A program made the translations under genes and the position numbers. Shown piece after piece: positions 8,544 through 16,387 of a DNA stretch of 52,774 nt. Origin of the DNA: Paracoccaceae bacterium (GTDB taxonomy: Bacteria > Pseudomonadota > Alphaproteobacteria > Rhodobacterales > Rhodobacteraceae); NCBI GenBank assembly GCA_024639125.1, contig JAHEJA010000022.1:33023-85796 (forward strand), given 5' to 3'. Positions within the stretch are counted from its first letter, which is position 1. Each line of letters starts with the position of its first letter. The notes under the pieces were generated by a model. That model saw only the letters and a program-made list of their open reading frames with translations, did not search any database and was not told where the DNA came from.

Positions 8544-8609
8544 AGCAGCCTCTGGTTCTTGAGCGCTATTTAATCTATCCCGTTTTCGCTGGCCAGAGCA
8601 TTTTTACAC

Positions 8610-11600
8610 TTACTCTGCTGCTGTTTGACTAATTTTGGCGCTCTCTTTTAAATTTTCCAAAATTTCCAAACGCCGCTTTGCCGCTTTTTCAGCGTTGGCA
8701 AGCTTGACCGGACCAAAGCCCCTAATGTCTAGCGGCAACCGCGCCAAGGCCATGATATGCGGCTTGGTTGTAGATGAAACATTGGCAAGTGCCTGTTGCA
8801 TGTCCGTTTCAAATTCAGCAATCAAAGCGCGTTCCATGCGGCGTTCTTGGCTATAACCAAATACATCAAGGGCGGACCCTCGCAGCGATTTAAAAGACGC
8901 CAAAACCGCGAATGCTTTTAACATCCAACGCCCAAATTCACGTTTCTTTGGGCGACCATCCGACCCCAGTGTCGAAAAAATGGGGGGCGCGAGGTGAAAT
9001 TTGATATCATTCACGTTATCAAAGGCTTGCTCGGCTTTTTTAACGGTAGCAAGGTGTAATCGCGCCACTTCGTATTCATCTTTGTATGTCAAAAGCTTGT
9101 GATAGCCTTCGGCGACTGCCATTTTGATATCAGCATCGTTGATTGGATCAAGCAAAGCCATAAACTTTTGCGCAAGTGCCCTATTCTGATACTGTGCAAT
9201 ATGGGTTTCGCGTTGGGCAATTTTTTCTTCTGATGATTTTGGCAGCGGTACTATTTTTTGGGTGATCATCGCTTGGGCATGATCTGGATCCACACTTGCC
9301 CATCGCCCTAAAGCAAAGGCGCGTTTGTTGCGCTCGACCGCGGCACCATTCAGTTCAATAGACCGCAAAATAGCATCAAGTGACAATGGGATCATGCCCT
9401 TTTGCCATGCAGCCCCAAAGACCATCATATTTGAAAAAATCGAATCTCCTAACATGACACGCGATAATTCCGACGCATCAAATTGCGAGAAACCTTCTTT
9501 TAGGCGGGCTTCTAATGACAAAGACAACTGATCCGTAGGCAGTTTAAAATCAGCATTACGTGTGAAATCACCGGTGATAATCTCATGGCTATTCACAACG
9601 GCTTTGGTGCGTCCCAATGTGGTCAACCCTAACGTCTTGGCCCCTGCCGATACAACAAGATCCCCCCCGATCAAAGCATCACATTCACCCGTTGCAACAC
9701 GGATCGCACTGATGTCTTCGGGTCGGTTGGCAAGGCGACAATGGATCATCACAGCGCCGCCTTTTTGCGCAAGGCCCGCCATTTCCATCATGCCTGCGCC
9801 CTTGCCATCAATATGGGCGGCTTGAGCGAGCAATGCCCCAATCGTTACGACACCTGTTCCACCAATCCCCGTCACGACGACGTTGAATGTGCCTTTGATA
9901 TTGGGCAAGTCAGGCATTGGAAGGTCTGGAATATCAAATTCTACGGTATCGGCTTTTTTGACCTTGGCCCCTTTTAGCGTCACAAATGATGGGCAAAATC
10001 CTTTTAGGCAGCTGAAATCCTTGTTACAGGCGGATTGATCAATCGCGCGTTTGCGCCCGAATTCAGTTTCAACAGGGGTTAGCGCCACGCAATTGGATTG
10101 CACGCCACAATCACCACAACCTTCGCACACGTCCGTGTTGATGAAAATACGCTGATCTGGATCAGGGAATTTTCCACGTTTGCGCCGGCGTCGCTTTTCA
10201 GCGGCACAGGTTTGCACGTAAACCAAAGCAGATACGCCTTTTACCTTGGCCAAACGCTCTTGGATCTTGATTAAATCATCGCGGCCATTTTTAGTGATGT
10301 TTGACGGAAACAGTGAAAAATCAATGGCTTCTTTATCGTCATAAACCAAAGCCACATCTTTGACACCCATCGCCAATAGTTCCTTAACGATTTGTGGCGC
10401 CCCTAGCCCGCCATCGTGCCCTTGCCCACCTGTCATTGCGACAGCGTCATTAAACAGTACTTTGTAAGTGATATTGGTGCCTGCTGCGACAGCGGCGCGA
10501 ATGGCTTGAATACCGGAGTGGTTATAGGTGCCATCACCGATGTTCTGAAACACATGTTCGGTTTTCGAAAACGGGGCCTCGCCCATCCAATTCGCACCTT
10601 CACCGCCCATATGTGTGAACCCAAGTGTCGAACGATCCATCCACTGAACCATGAAATGACACCCGATCCCTGCATAGGCGCGACTTCCGTCGGGCACTTT
10701 GGTTGAACTATTGTGTGGGCAGCCCGCACAGAAATACGGGATACGGGCCGCAACGTCGGATGCGTTATCCGCACGGCGCGCGGCATCGACGCTTGCCAAC
10801 CCGCCCAAAACGGCATCGGAACCGCGTCCTTCTTCGACCAATATTTTGCCAAGATGCTCGGCTATTAGGACAGGATCCAGGGCACCCTCATCTGGGAATA
10901 GCTTGCCACCAGCGGATCCTTTGCGTGCGCCATAGATACGGCGCCCTTTTGGATCATCAAATATCGCATCCTTGGCTTGGCCTTCGATCAGTTTACGCTT
11001 TTCTTCGACCACAACAATCAAATCCAAACCATCGGCCCATTCCAAAAAGCTTTGCCGATCAAGCGGCCATGTTTGGGCAACTTTGTAAGTGGTGATCCCT
11101 AAACGATCTGCTTCTGTTTCATCGATATTTAGCAATGAAAGAGCATGCACCAAATCCAGCCAGTTCTTGCCCGCAGCCACAAAACCGATTTTCGCACCGG
11201 GCTTGCCCCAAATACGCTTGTCAATCCGATTGGCCCGCGCAAACGCTTCGGCTGCGTCTTTTTTATAGCGCACAAGTCGCGCTTCTTGTTCGGTGGGTGT
11301 GTCCACCAAACGAATATTCAAACCACCTTGGGGTAAATCAATGCTGGGTGTCACAAATTGATGGCGATGCGGATTACCATCGACAACCGATGTGACCTCG
11401 ATTGTGTCTTTCATGACCTTTAAGCCCGCCCACAATCCAGAATAGCGCGACAAAGCAAAGGCATAATGTCCAAAGTCCAGAATTTCCTGCACACCGGCTG
11501 GGCTAAGAACCGGCATGGACGCATCAACCATGGCCCAATCTGATTGATGCAACACAGTCGAGCTTTCGCCCGTGTGGTCATCCCCCATGGCCATGATCAC

Positions 11601-12017
11601 CCCGCCCAAAGCGCTTGATCCGGCCATATTGGCGTGCCGCATCACATCTCCACTACGGTCAACGCCGGGCCCTTTGCCGTACCAGAGCCCGAAAACACCG
11701 TCATATTTTCCTTGGCCCCGTATTTCGGCCTGTTGTGATCCCCACAGCGCGGTAGCTGCCAAATCTTCGTTTAGACCTTCTTGGAAAACAATATCAGACG
11801 CTGCCAATTCTTTTGACGCACGCTGCATTTGAAAATCAACCGCCCCAAGAGGCGAGCCGCGATACCCCGTTACAAAGCCTGCTGTATGATGGCCTGCACT
11901 GTGATCACGTTCCTTTTGCGCGAGCATCAACCGCACAAGCGCTTGGGTTCCGTTCAAAAGCACATATTGCTTGGTTAGATCGAACTTGTCTTCTAATGAA
12001 AATTGCTCAACACCCAT
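8610..12017 (-). CDS. Indolepyruvate:ferredoxin oxidoreductase, fused alpha-beta-gamma type
   Basis: Thiamine-diphosphate enzyme that oxidatively decarboxylates aryl pyruvates (from aromatic amino acid transamination) to aryl-acetyl-CoA, reducing ferredoxin. It is a 1135-residue fusion. The N-terminal third holds the pyruvate-oxidoreductase-like domain (GYRGSPLGAVD). Then come FCAGCPHNSSTKVPDGS and the ThDP site (IGDGTYNHSGIQA, NDAVAMTGGQGHDG), an Fe-S region (DVCEGCGDCGVQSNC and later Cys), the gamma domain (VVVTGIGGTGVVTIGALLAQ), and a long C-terminal extension. ATG 12015-12017 is preferred: GGGAG lies 8 bases upstream, inside the longer frame that begins at 12038. Divergent from a LysR gene. 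Confidence 0.92.
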   Translation of the reverse strand: MGVEQFSLEDKFDLTKQYVLLNGTQALVRLMLAQKERDHSAGHHTAGFVTGYRGSPLGAVDFQMQRASKELAASDIVFQEGLNEDLAATALWGSQQAEIRGQGKYDGVFGLWYGKGPGVDRSGDVMRHANMAGSSALGGVIMAMGDDHTGESSTVLHQSDWAMVDASMPVLSPAGVQEILDFGHYAFALSRYSGLWAGLKVMKDTIEVTSVVDGNPHRHQFVTPSIDLPQGGLNIRLVDTPTEQEARLVRYKKDAAEAFARANRIDKRIWGKPGAKIGFVAAGKNWLDLVHALSLLNIDETEADRLGITTYKVAQTWPLDRQSFLEWADGLDLIVVVEEKRKLIEGQAKDAIFDDPKGRRIYGARKGSAGGKLFPDEGALDPVLIAEHLGKILVEEGRGSDAVLGGLASVDAARRADNASDVAARIPYFCAGCPHNSSTKVPDGSRAYAGIGCHFMVQWMDRSTLGFTHMGGEGANWMGEAPFSKTEHVFQNIGDGTYNHSGIQAIRAAVAAGTNITYKVLFNDAVAMTGGQGHDGGLGAPQIVKELLAMGVKDVALVYDDKEAIDFSLFPSNITKNGRDDLIKIQERLAKVKGVSALVYVQTCAAEKRRRRKRGKFPDPDQRIFINTDVCEGCGDCGVQSNCVALTPVETEFGRKRAIDQSACNKDFSCLKGFCPSFVTLKGAKVKKADTVEFDIPDLPMPDLPNIKGTFNVVVTGIGGTGVVTIGALLAQAAHIDGKGAGMMEMAGLAQKGGAVMIHCRLANRPEDISAIRVATGECDALIGGDLVVSAGAKTLGLTTLGRTKAVVNSHEIITGDFTRNADFKLPTDQLSLSLEARLKEGFSQFDASELSRVMLGDSIFSNMMVFGAAWQKGMIPLSLDAILRSIELNGAAVERNKRAFALGRWASVDPDHAQAMITQKIVPLPKSSEEKIAQRETHIAQYQNRALAQKFMALLDPINDADIKMAVAEGYHKLLTYKDEYEVARLHLATVKKAEQAFDNVNDIKFHLAPPIFSTLGSDGRPKKREFGRWMLKAFAVLASFKSLRGSALDVFGYSQERRMERALIAEFETDMQQALANVSSTTKPHIMALARLPLDIRGFGPVKLANAEKAAKRRLEILENLKESAKISQTAAE

Positions 12018-12095
12018 GTGGCGGACTCCCATATGCATTTAGATGCAAGCTAGGGTATAATTTTCCCCTCGACCAGAGGCTTTCTCTTTTAACGT

Positions 12096-12139
12096 CGTGT
12101 CATATAAGCGGGTTAACAAAAGAACAGAATCGTGACACG
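12096..12139. promoter_or_regulatory. Divergent control region with inverted repeat
   Basis: The 149-bp space between the oxidoreductase and the LysR gene contains CGTGTCA (12096-12102) and TGACACG (12133-12139), an exact 7-bp inverted repeat with 30 bases between the arms. Two half-sites in a divergent spacer suit a LysR tetramer. A minus-strand TATA-like stretch near 12053-12060 could be the oxidoreductase -10. Assignment to the neighbouring LysR protein is inference. Confidence 0.3.
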
Positions 12140-12166
12140 GTAGCGCAAACAGAGGTAGGTGAATTC

Positions 12167-13072
12167 ATGGATTGGGACAAACTACGCATTTTTCATGCAG
12201 TAGCAGACGCAGGAAGTTTGACGCATGCAGGCGATGTTTTGCGCCTGTCACAGTCCGCAGTTAGCCGACAAGTGCGTGCTTTGGAAGAAAGCTTAAACAC
12301 AACTTTGTTTCATCGCCATGCCAGAGGTTTAATTTTGACCGAACAGGGTGAATTGTTGTTTGACGCCACCAGCTCGATGATCAAACGGCTAGAAGCCGCT
12401 GAGGCCCGCATCAAAGACAGTGAAGAAGAAGTGTTTGGCGAACTCAGGGTAACCACAACAACCGGGTTTGGATCGCTTTGGTTGGCGCCAAGATTGCCCA
12501 AGCTCTACGAAAAATATCCTGATTTGAAAATCGACTTGATGCTTGAAGAACGGGTTTTGGATTTGCCAATGCGCGAAGCAGATGTAGCCATCCGGATGAA
12601 AGAACCGTCACAAGCGGATTTGATCCGTAAAAGATTAATGGGGGTTCATATGCGCCTCTATGCTTCCCCTGCGTATCTTGCGGAACATGGCGAACCAAAA
12701 GAATTTGATGATATGCGCAAACATCGTTTGATTTGCCAAAATCCCAGATCCGCCCAAGTGGGCGCCGGACTTAGTTTGGTGCAACGCCTGATGTTGCTGG
12801 ATTTGCCATCAATGTTGACCGTAAACAATTATTTTGGGGTTTTACAAGCTGTCATTCATAATTTGGGAATAGGTATCTTGCCAGACTATGTCACGCAAGA
12901 TTTCGAAGGCGTTGTGCGCGTGCTTCCTGACGTGGAATCCGTCGAAGTTCCTGTATATTTGGCCTATCCAGAAGAGCTTCGTCATTCAAAACGGGTCGAA
13001 GCATTTAAAGAATTCGTTCAAAATGAGATCATCGAACACCGTCGAAGTTTAAGCCAAGCCACTAATAAATAA
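12167..13072 (+). CDS. LysR-family transcriptional regulator
   Basis: 301 residues with the N-terminal winged helix-turn-helix of the family: MDWDKLRIFHAVADAGSLTHAG followed by LRLSQSAVSRQVRALEESLNT (recognition helix about residues 29-48) and LFHRHARGLILTEQG. A periplasmic-binding-protein-like effector domain follows (about 90-295). The start at 12167 is supported by AGAGGT upstream and by the family-typical first residue; a frame opening at 11813 is only upstream read-through across the divergent gene. Position suggests control of the divergent indolepyruvate oxidoreductase. The effector is unknown. Confidence 0.88.
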   Translation: MDWDKLRIFHAVADAGSLTHAGDVLRLSQSAVSRQVRALEESLNTTLFHRHARGLILTEQGELLFDATSSMIKRLEAAEARIKDSEEEVFGELRVTTTTGFGSLWLAPRLPKLYEKYPDLKIDLMLEERVLDLPMREADVAIRMKEPSQADLIRKRLMGVHMRLYASPAYLAEHGEPKEFDDMRKHRLICQNPRSAQVGAGLSLVQRLMLLDLPSMLTVNNYFGVLQAVIHNLGIGILPDYVTQDFEGVVRVLPDVESVEVPVYLAYPEELRHSKRVEAFKEFVQNEIIEHRRSLSQATNK

Positions 13073-13135
13073 CCGTTTTTACGAGCTATGCACATGCAGC
13101 ATAACGGGTTTGCACCAAGAGAGGCCTGTTTTTTC

Positions 13136-13164
13136 TTGAAAGCGAGAAACAACCTTACTAGATA
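13136..13164 (+). promoter_or_regulatory. Candidate promoter of the small RNA
   Basis: TTGAAA (13136-13141), a 17-base spacer, and TAGATA (13159-13164) give a sigma-70-like arrangement whose start would fall near 13171, exactly before the hairpin of the putative small RNA. The -35 is good (5/6) and the -10 weak (3/6). Confidence 0.4.
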
Positions 13165-13170
13165 CCCCCA

Positions 13171-13246
13171 CATGGAAGCGTTGATTTATCCGCTTTCATA
13201 CCTCCCTGTTGGACTAAGGCCGAGCTTTTGCTCGGCCCTTTTTTTT
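13171..13246 (+). ncRNA. Probable trans-acting small RNA (SuhB/mmgR-like architecture)
   Basis: About 76 nt. A perfect 9-bp stem (13172-13180 with 13191-13199, one G-U pair) encloses a 10-base loop. A single-stranded stretch follows with CCTCCCTGTTGGACTAA (13201-13217), then an 8-bp GC-rich terminator stem (13218-13225 with 13230-13237) and eight T. The unpaired CCUCCC can pair with Shine-Dalgarno sequences. This two-hairpin layout with a CCUCCC linker and about 77 nt recalls, from memory, the alphaproteobacterial SuhB/mmgR RNA family. It lies about 100 bp after the LysR gene but has its own promoter-like signal. Structure is seen; family assignment is inference. Confidence 0.55.
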
Positions 13247-13275
13247 GTGCATCCTGAATGTGATCTGTATCGGGA

Positions 13276-14028
13276 TCACTCTTTAAAGAGCAAACCGAAA
13301 CTGTTGTGACGCATTGTGATATTGGCCAAGCGCATCAAATGCCACCCCAATACCTGATTTGAGGAAAAGCAAATTTTTCCTGTTAAATCCTCGATTTTTG
13401 AAATGACATCCAATGTCTGCAAATTTGTACAAGACAAAAACACCGCATCTGCGTCTGGACAGGTTTGCGCGAGCTTAACCGCAGCCGCGATAATAGATGG
13501 ACCATCAATACGCGCAACTGCCGCCTCAGATCCTTCGTTAAAGCTACCAAAGCCAACAATCTTTAAACCATTGGAATTTATGACGGTTCGCAACTTAGCT
13601 GAAACCTCTTCGACATAAGGCGACAGAAATGCAATTTTTTGGACGCCTAAATGATCCGCTGCGGCGCAAAGTGCCGACACTGGCTCTGTGACATCGCGAC
13701 AGTCACAAGCGCCCTTGATCAAGGAATGTATTGTTTTGGCACCAATGACAGCTGTTCCAGATGTGCATCCATAGGCCACTGACGCCAGTTTGGTTTCAGG
13801 CGGCAAAAGCGACGCGGCCTGCGGTAATTCAGCTTCCATTTGCGCCAAAGTTTCATTGGAAACGTCTTGGGCACTTGGCACACGCGACGTGTAAAGCGCG
13901 ACGCCATCGGTGGGCAACATGCGCCGCAGATCATATTCCAAGGTTTCATCAGATTGAAGCACAACCAAACCCAGATTAGCGCGATGCCCAACCGAAGATC
14001 CCAGAGAATATTCAAAATGAGTGCTCAT
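13276..14028 (-). CDS. Asp/Glu racemase or maleate isomerase-like protein
   Basis: 250 residues of the Asp/Glu/hydantoin racemase superfamily, closest in feel to maleate cis-trans isomerases, arylmalonate decarboxylases and the EutA proteins of ectoine utilisation. The two catalytic cysteines are visible in YGCTSGTAVIG (about residue 87) and LSCTNLQTLDVI (about residue 200). An N-terminal NLGLVVLQSDETLEYDLR corresponds to the first substrate loop. Last gene of a three-gene operon: its ATG overlaps the M24 gene's stop by one base. It probably isomerises or racemises an intermediate made by the partner enzymes. The exact substrate cannot be read from sequence. Confidence 0.75.
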   Translation of the reverse strand: MSTHFEYSLGSSVGHRANLGLVVLQSDETLEYDLRRMLPTDGVALYTSRVPSAQDVSNETLAQMEAELPQAASLLPPETKLASVAYGCTSGTAVIGAKTIHSLIKGACDCRDVTEPVSALCAAADHLGVQKIAFLSPYVEEVSAKLRTVINSNGLKIVGFGSFNEGSEAAVARIDGPSIIAAAVKLAQTCPDADAVFLSCTNLQTLDVISKIEDLTGKICFSSNQVLGWHLMRLANITMRHNSFGLLFKE

Positions 14029-15179
14029 TACATTTCCACCATTGACCGAGGCGCTTTTACAGACAACTGAACAGGCCCATTTTTCCGAATTACAAAATTA
14101 TCTTCATGAACCAAGACTGACCCATTTGACAATGTCACACCGGGTTCCAATGTGATCACCATGCCATCCTCAAGAAGCGTGTCATCCTCTGCTATAAACG
14201 AAGGCCACTCTGTCAATTGCATGCCCAATCCATGGCCTAAACGCCCCGCGTCCCCTGTGCCTTTTCCACCAGTTACAATTAAATCCATCGCATGAAAAAC
14301 ATCACTGGCCTTGTTGCCGACTTGCGCGGCTTCTTGTCCTTTGACCATTGCGTCCATCAAGACCGCATAGGCGTCTTGGACGTCTTGACAGGGCGTGCCG
14401 ATTGAAAAGTTTCGGTCAAAATCACAGAAATACCCGTCAACAACCAATCCGGTATCAAGCATCAAAACATCCCCGTTTTTCAACGGCGTCGGTGCGGCGG
14501 GTGAAATGACATCGTCATACCCCAAAGGACCTGCACCACCAGCCAGATACGGCACCCAATCCGCTCCTTCTTCTAGGCAAAGCCGCTGAAAGTCGCGAAA
14601 CACACGATCAAGCGGCACGCCCTCACCTGCGATTTCAGGAACGCGTGCAAAGGCACGTCCAGCAACATCGCACGCGTGTTGGATTTTTGCGATTTCCGCG
14701 TCAGACTTAATCATGCGAAGACGACGCATAATCCCATTTTCAGATGTAAATCCCAATCCAGCACAGGATGCTTTGACACGCTCAAAATCAGCAAGAGGCA
14801 TGCGTAGGTGGGTTTCATGCCCCGACGGAATACCGACCGTACCACCATCGCGCAACAGGTCGATCAAAGCAGTAGACAAAAGACTGACACCGTCATCTTT
14901 TAAATCAGGTGCAGACCATGTGCGAATGTCATCAATCCACGTCTTGCCCATTAAGGCCGCACCGATTGACGGAATAACGGCTACAGGCTTGCCTGACAGG
15001 GGCACAATCAAAAACCAAGGGCGCGACGGACTTTCCCAAAACCGCGTGAGGTACCCAGTAAAATACCGCACTTCGGGTTCAGTCGTTAACAGTAACGCAT
15101 CAAGGCCACTGTCTTTCATTAACCGCTGAGCTCGCGCAACCCGCGCCTCGTATTCGGCTTGCTTAAACCCGCGTTGCAT
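14028..15179 (-). CDS. M24-family metallohydrolase (Xaa-Pro peptidase/ectoine hydrolase-like)
   Basis: 383 residues with the creatinase/prolidase two-domain layout: an N-terminal domain (1-155) and a pita-bread catalytic domain. All five dinuclear metal ligands are visible: Asp242 (MLDTGL), Asp253 (FCDFDRN), His316 (GHGLGM), Glu345 (TLEPG) and Glu359 (VHEDNF). It may therefore cleave a C-N bond in a small substrate, as in prolidases, creatinase or ectoine hydrolase DoeA. It is coupled on both sides by one-base overlaps to a PLP lyase and a racemase-like gene. That context favours catabolism of a specific nitrogen compound over general peptidase work. Confidence 0.82.
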   Translation of the reverse strand: MQRGFKQAEYEARVARAQRLMKDSGLDALLLTTEPEVRYFTGYLTRFWESPSRPWFLIVPLSGKPVAVIPSIGAALMGKTWIDDIRTWSAPDLKDDGVSLLSTALIDLLRDGGTVGIPSGHETHLRMPLADFERVKASCAGLGFTSENGIMRRLRMIKSDAEIAKIQHACDVAGRAFARVPEIAGEGVPLDRVFRDFQRLCLEEGADWVPYLAGGAGPLGYDDVISPAAPTPLKNGDVLMLDTGLVVDGYFCDFDRNFSIGTPCQDVQDAYAVLMDAMVKGQEAAQVGNKASDVFHAMDLIVTGGKGTGDAGRLGHGLGMQLTEWPSFIAEDDTLLEDGMVITLEPGVTLSNGSVLVHEDNFVIRKNGPVQLSVKAPRSMVEM

Positions 15180-16186
15180 TACGCTTCCTCACTTATAATG
15201 CACAATACACGATCCTTGGCCGTCAATGGCACAACGCCGCTTATCGCTGCAATCAACCCGGCTCCACCGGATTCGGTTGTTTCGATCCCCAAATCGGCCA
15301 ACCGCATAACACCATCAGTTGCAGCCTGATCAGTGATCACCACAAACCCATCCGCATCGCGGGCCAATCCTTTTAGAGCAATCAATGATGGCTCTTTGCA
15401 ATCCAAGCGCCCCATATTTGACACGGGCCCAGATGTGACAACCGATTGCCCTGCTTCAATACTTTGATACAGGGCCGGTGCGGCATCAGGTTCGACCACA
15501 ATAATTTGCGGATCATCCCCCCAACTTTTGCGAAAATAGGCCGCACATGCTGTTGCCAATCCTCCAACGCCTGCTTGTAGAAAAATATGCGTTGGCGCAG
15601 CTGTCATCTGGGTTACACATTCAGCAGCCAACACCAAATACCCCTCCATCAAGCGATGCGGCGCTTCTGTATATCCAACCCAAGAACTATCCGATAACAA
15701 GAACCAATCATGCTCCGCCGCTGCAGCCTGAGCTGCGCGCATGCTTGCTTCATAATCCTCACCCGCCCGCACAACCTGCGCCCCTAAATCACGCAATCGC
15801 GCCGCGAACCCTTCGGGAACCGTATTGGACAGATATACCACAGCTTTTGCGCCGAAAATCTTGGCGCCAGCTGCAACTGACAACCCATGGTTCCCGGCAC
15901 TCGCGGTTACAAATGTTGTCGCCCTCACATCACCGTTTTGCGCAGCATGCGCAATCACATAAGCGGCTCCCAAAGCTTTAAAGCTACCGAGCCCCATCCG
16001 AGGTCTTTCATCTTTGATAAAATACTCAATAGCGCTGCCATCAACCTGCATCGTCACCAATGGCGTTTCTTGATAGCTTGGGCAACGGGCCAACAATGCG
16101 CGCGGCGTATCGGCATCGACACTTGGAAACGGTATTGAGCTTGGAACAATATCAACAGCTCGCGCGCGATACGGATTTTTTAACAT
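15179..16186 (-). CDS. Diaminopropionate ammonia-lyase-like PLP enzyme
   Basis: Fold-type II PLP enzyme of 335 residues. It starts MLKNPYRARA and has the PLP-lysine motif RMGLGSFKALGAAY (Lys70), the Asn loop TASAGNHGLSVA, and the glycine-rich phosphate loop LQAGVGGLATA. SNMGRLDCKEPS resembles the DpaL signature around its conserved Asp/Cys. DpaL splits 2,3-diaminopropionate into pyruvate and ammonia; threonine dehydratase-like EutB of ectoine operons is the alternative. The start at 16186 has AGGA 6 bases upstream and is preferred over a longer frame to 16273. First gene of the operon. Confidence 0.78.
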   Translation of the reverse strand: MLKNPYRARAVDIVPSSIPFPSVDADTPRALLARCPSYQETPLVTMQVDGSAIEYFIKDERPRMGLGSFKALGAAYVIAHAAQNGDVRATTFVTASAGNHGLSVAAGAKIFGAKAVVYLSNTVPEGFAARLRDLGAQVVRAGEDYEASMRAAQAAAAEHDWFLLSDSSWVGYTEAPHRLMEGYLVLAAECVTQMTAAPTHIFLQAGVGGLATACAAYFRKSWGDDPQIIVVEPDAAPALYQSIEAGQSVVTSGPVSNMGRLDCKEPSLIALKGLARDADGFVVITDQAATDGVMRLADLGIETTESGGAGLIAAISGVVPLTAKDRVLCIISEEA

Positions 16187-16387
16187 GTCTTGTCCTTTTT
16201 TAGCGACCACTATGGCACCTTGGAAATCGGACGACTGTAGATTTACGACATTTTTCGCTAAAATATTGACCAACTGGCCTCATTGAAACAGATCAACGCG
16301 GCTCCAACTGTGCTTACCTGCGTGATGAGAGTTGCCCTTTGGAACGACATACAATATTAGGGCGGCAAGCTAACCAAGGGGCTGTTG

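Noticed and set aside
12018-12038. Start of the oxidoreductase at 12038
   Set aside because: The best SD (GGGAG) lies inside that leader and serves ATG 12017.
13088-13309. 73-codon frame after the LysR gene
   Set aside because: It overlaps the small RNA, reads through its terminator and runs into the convergent gene; no family resemblance.
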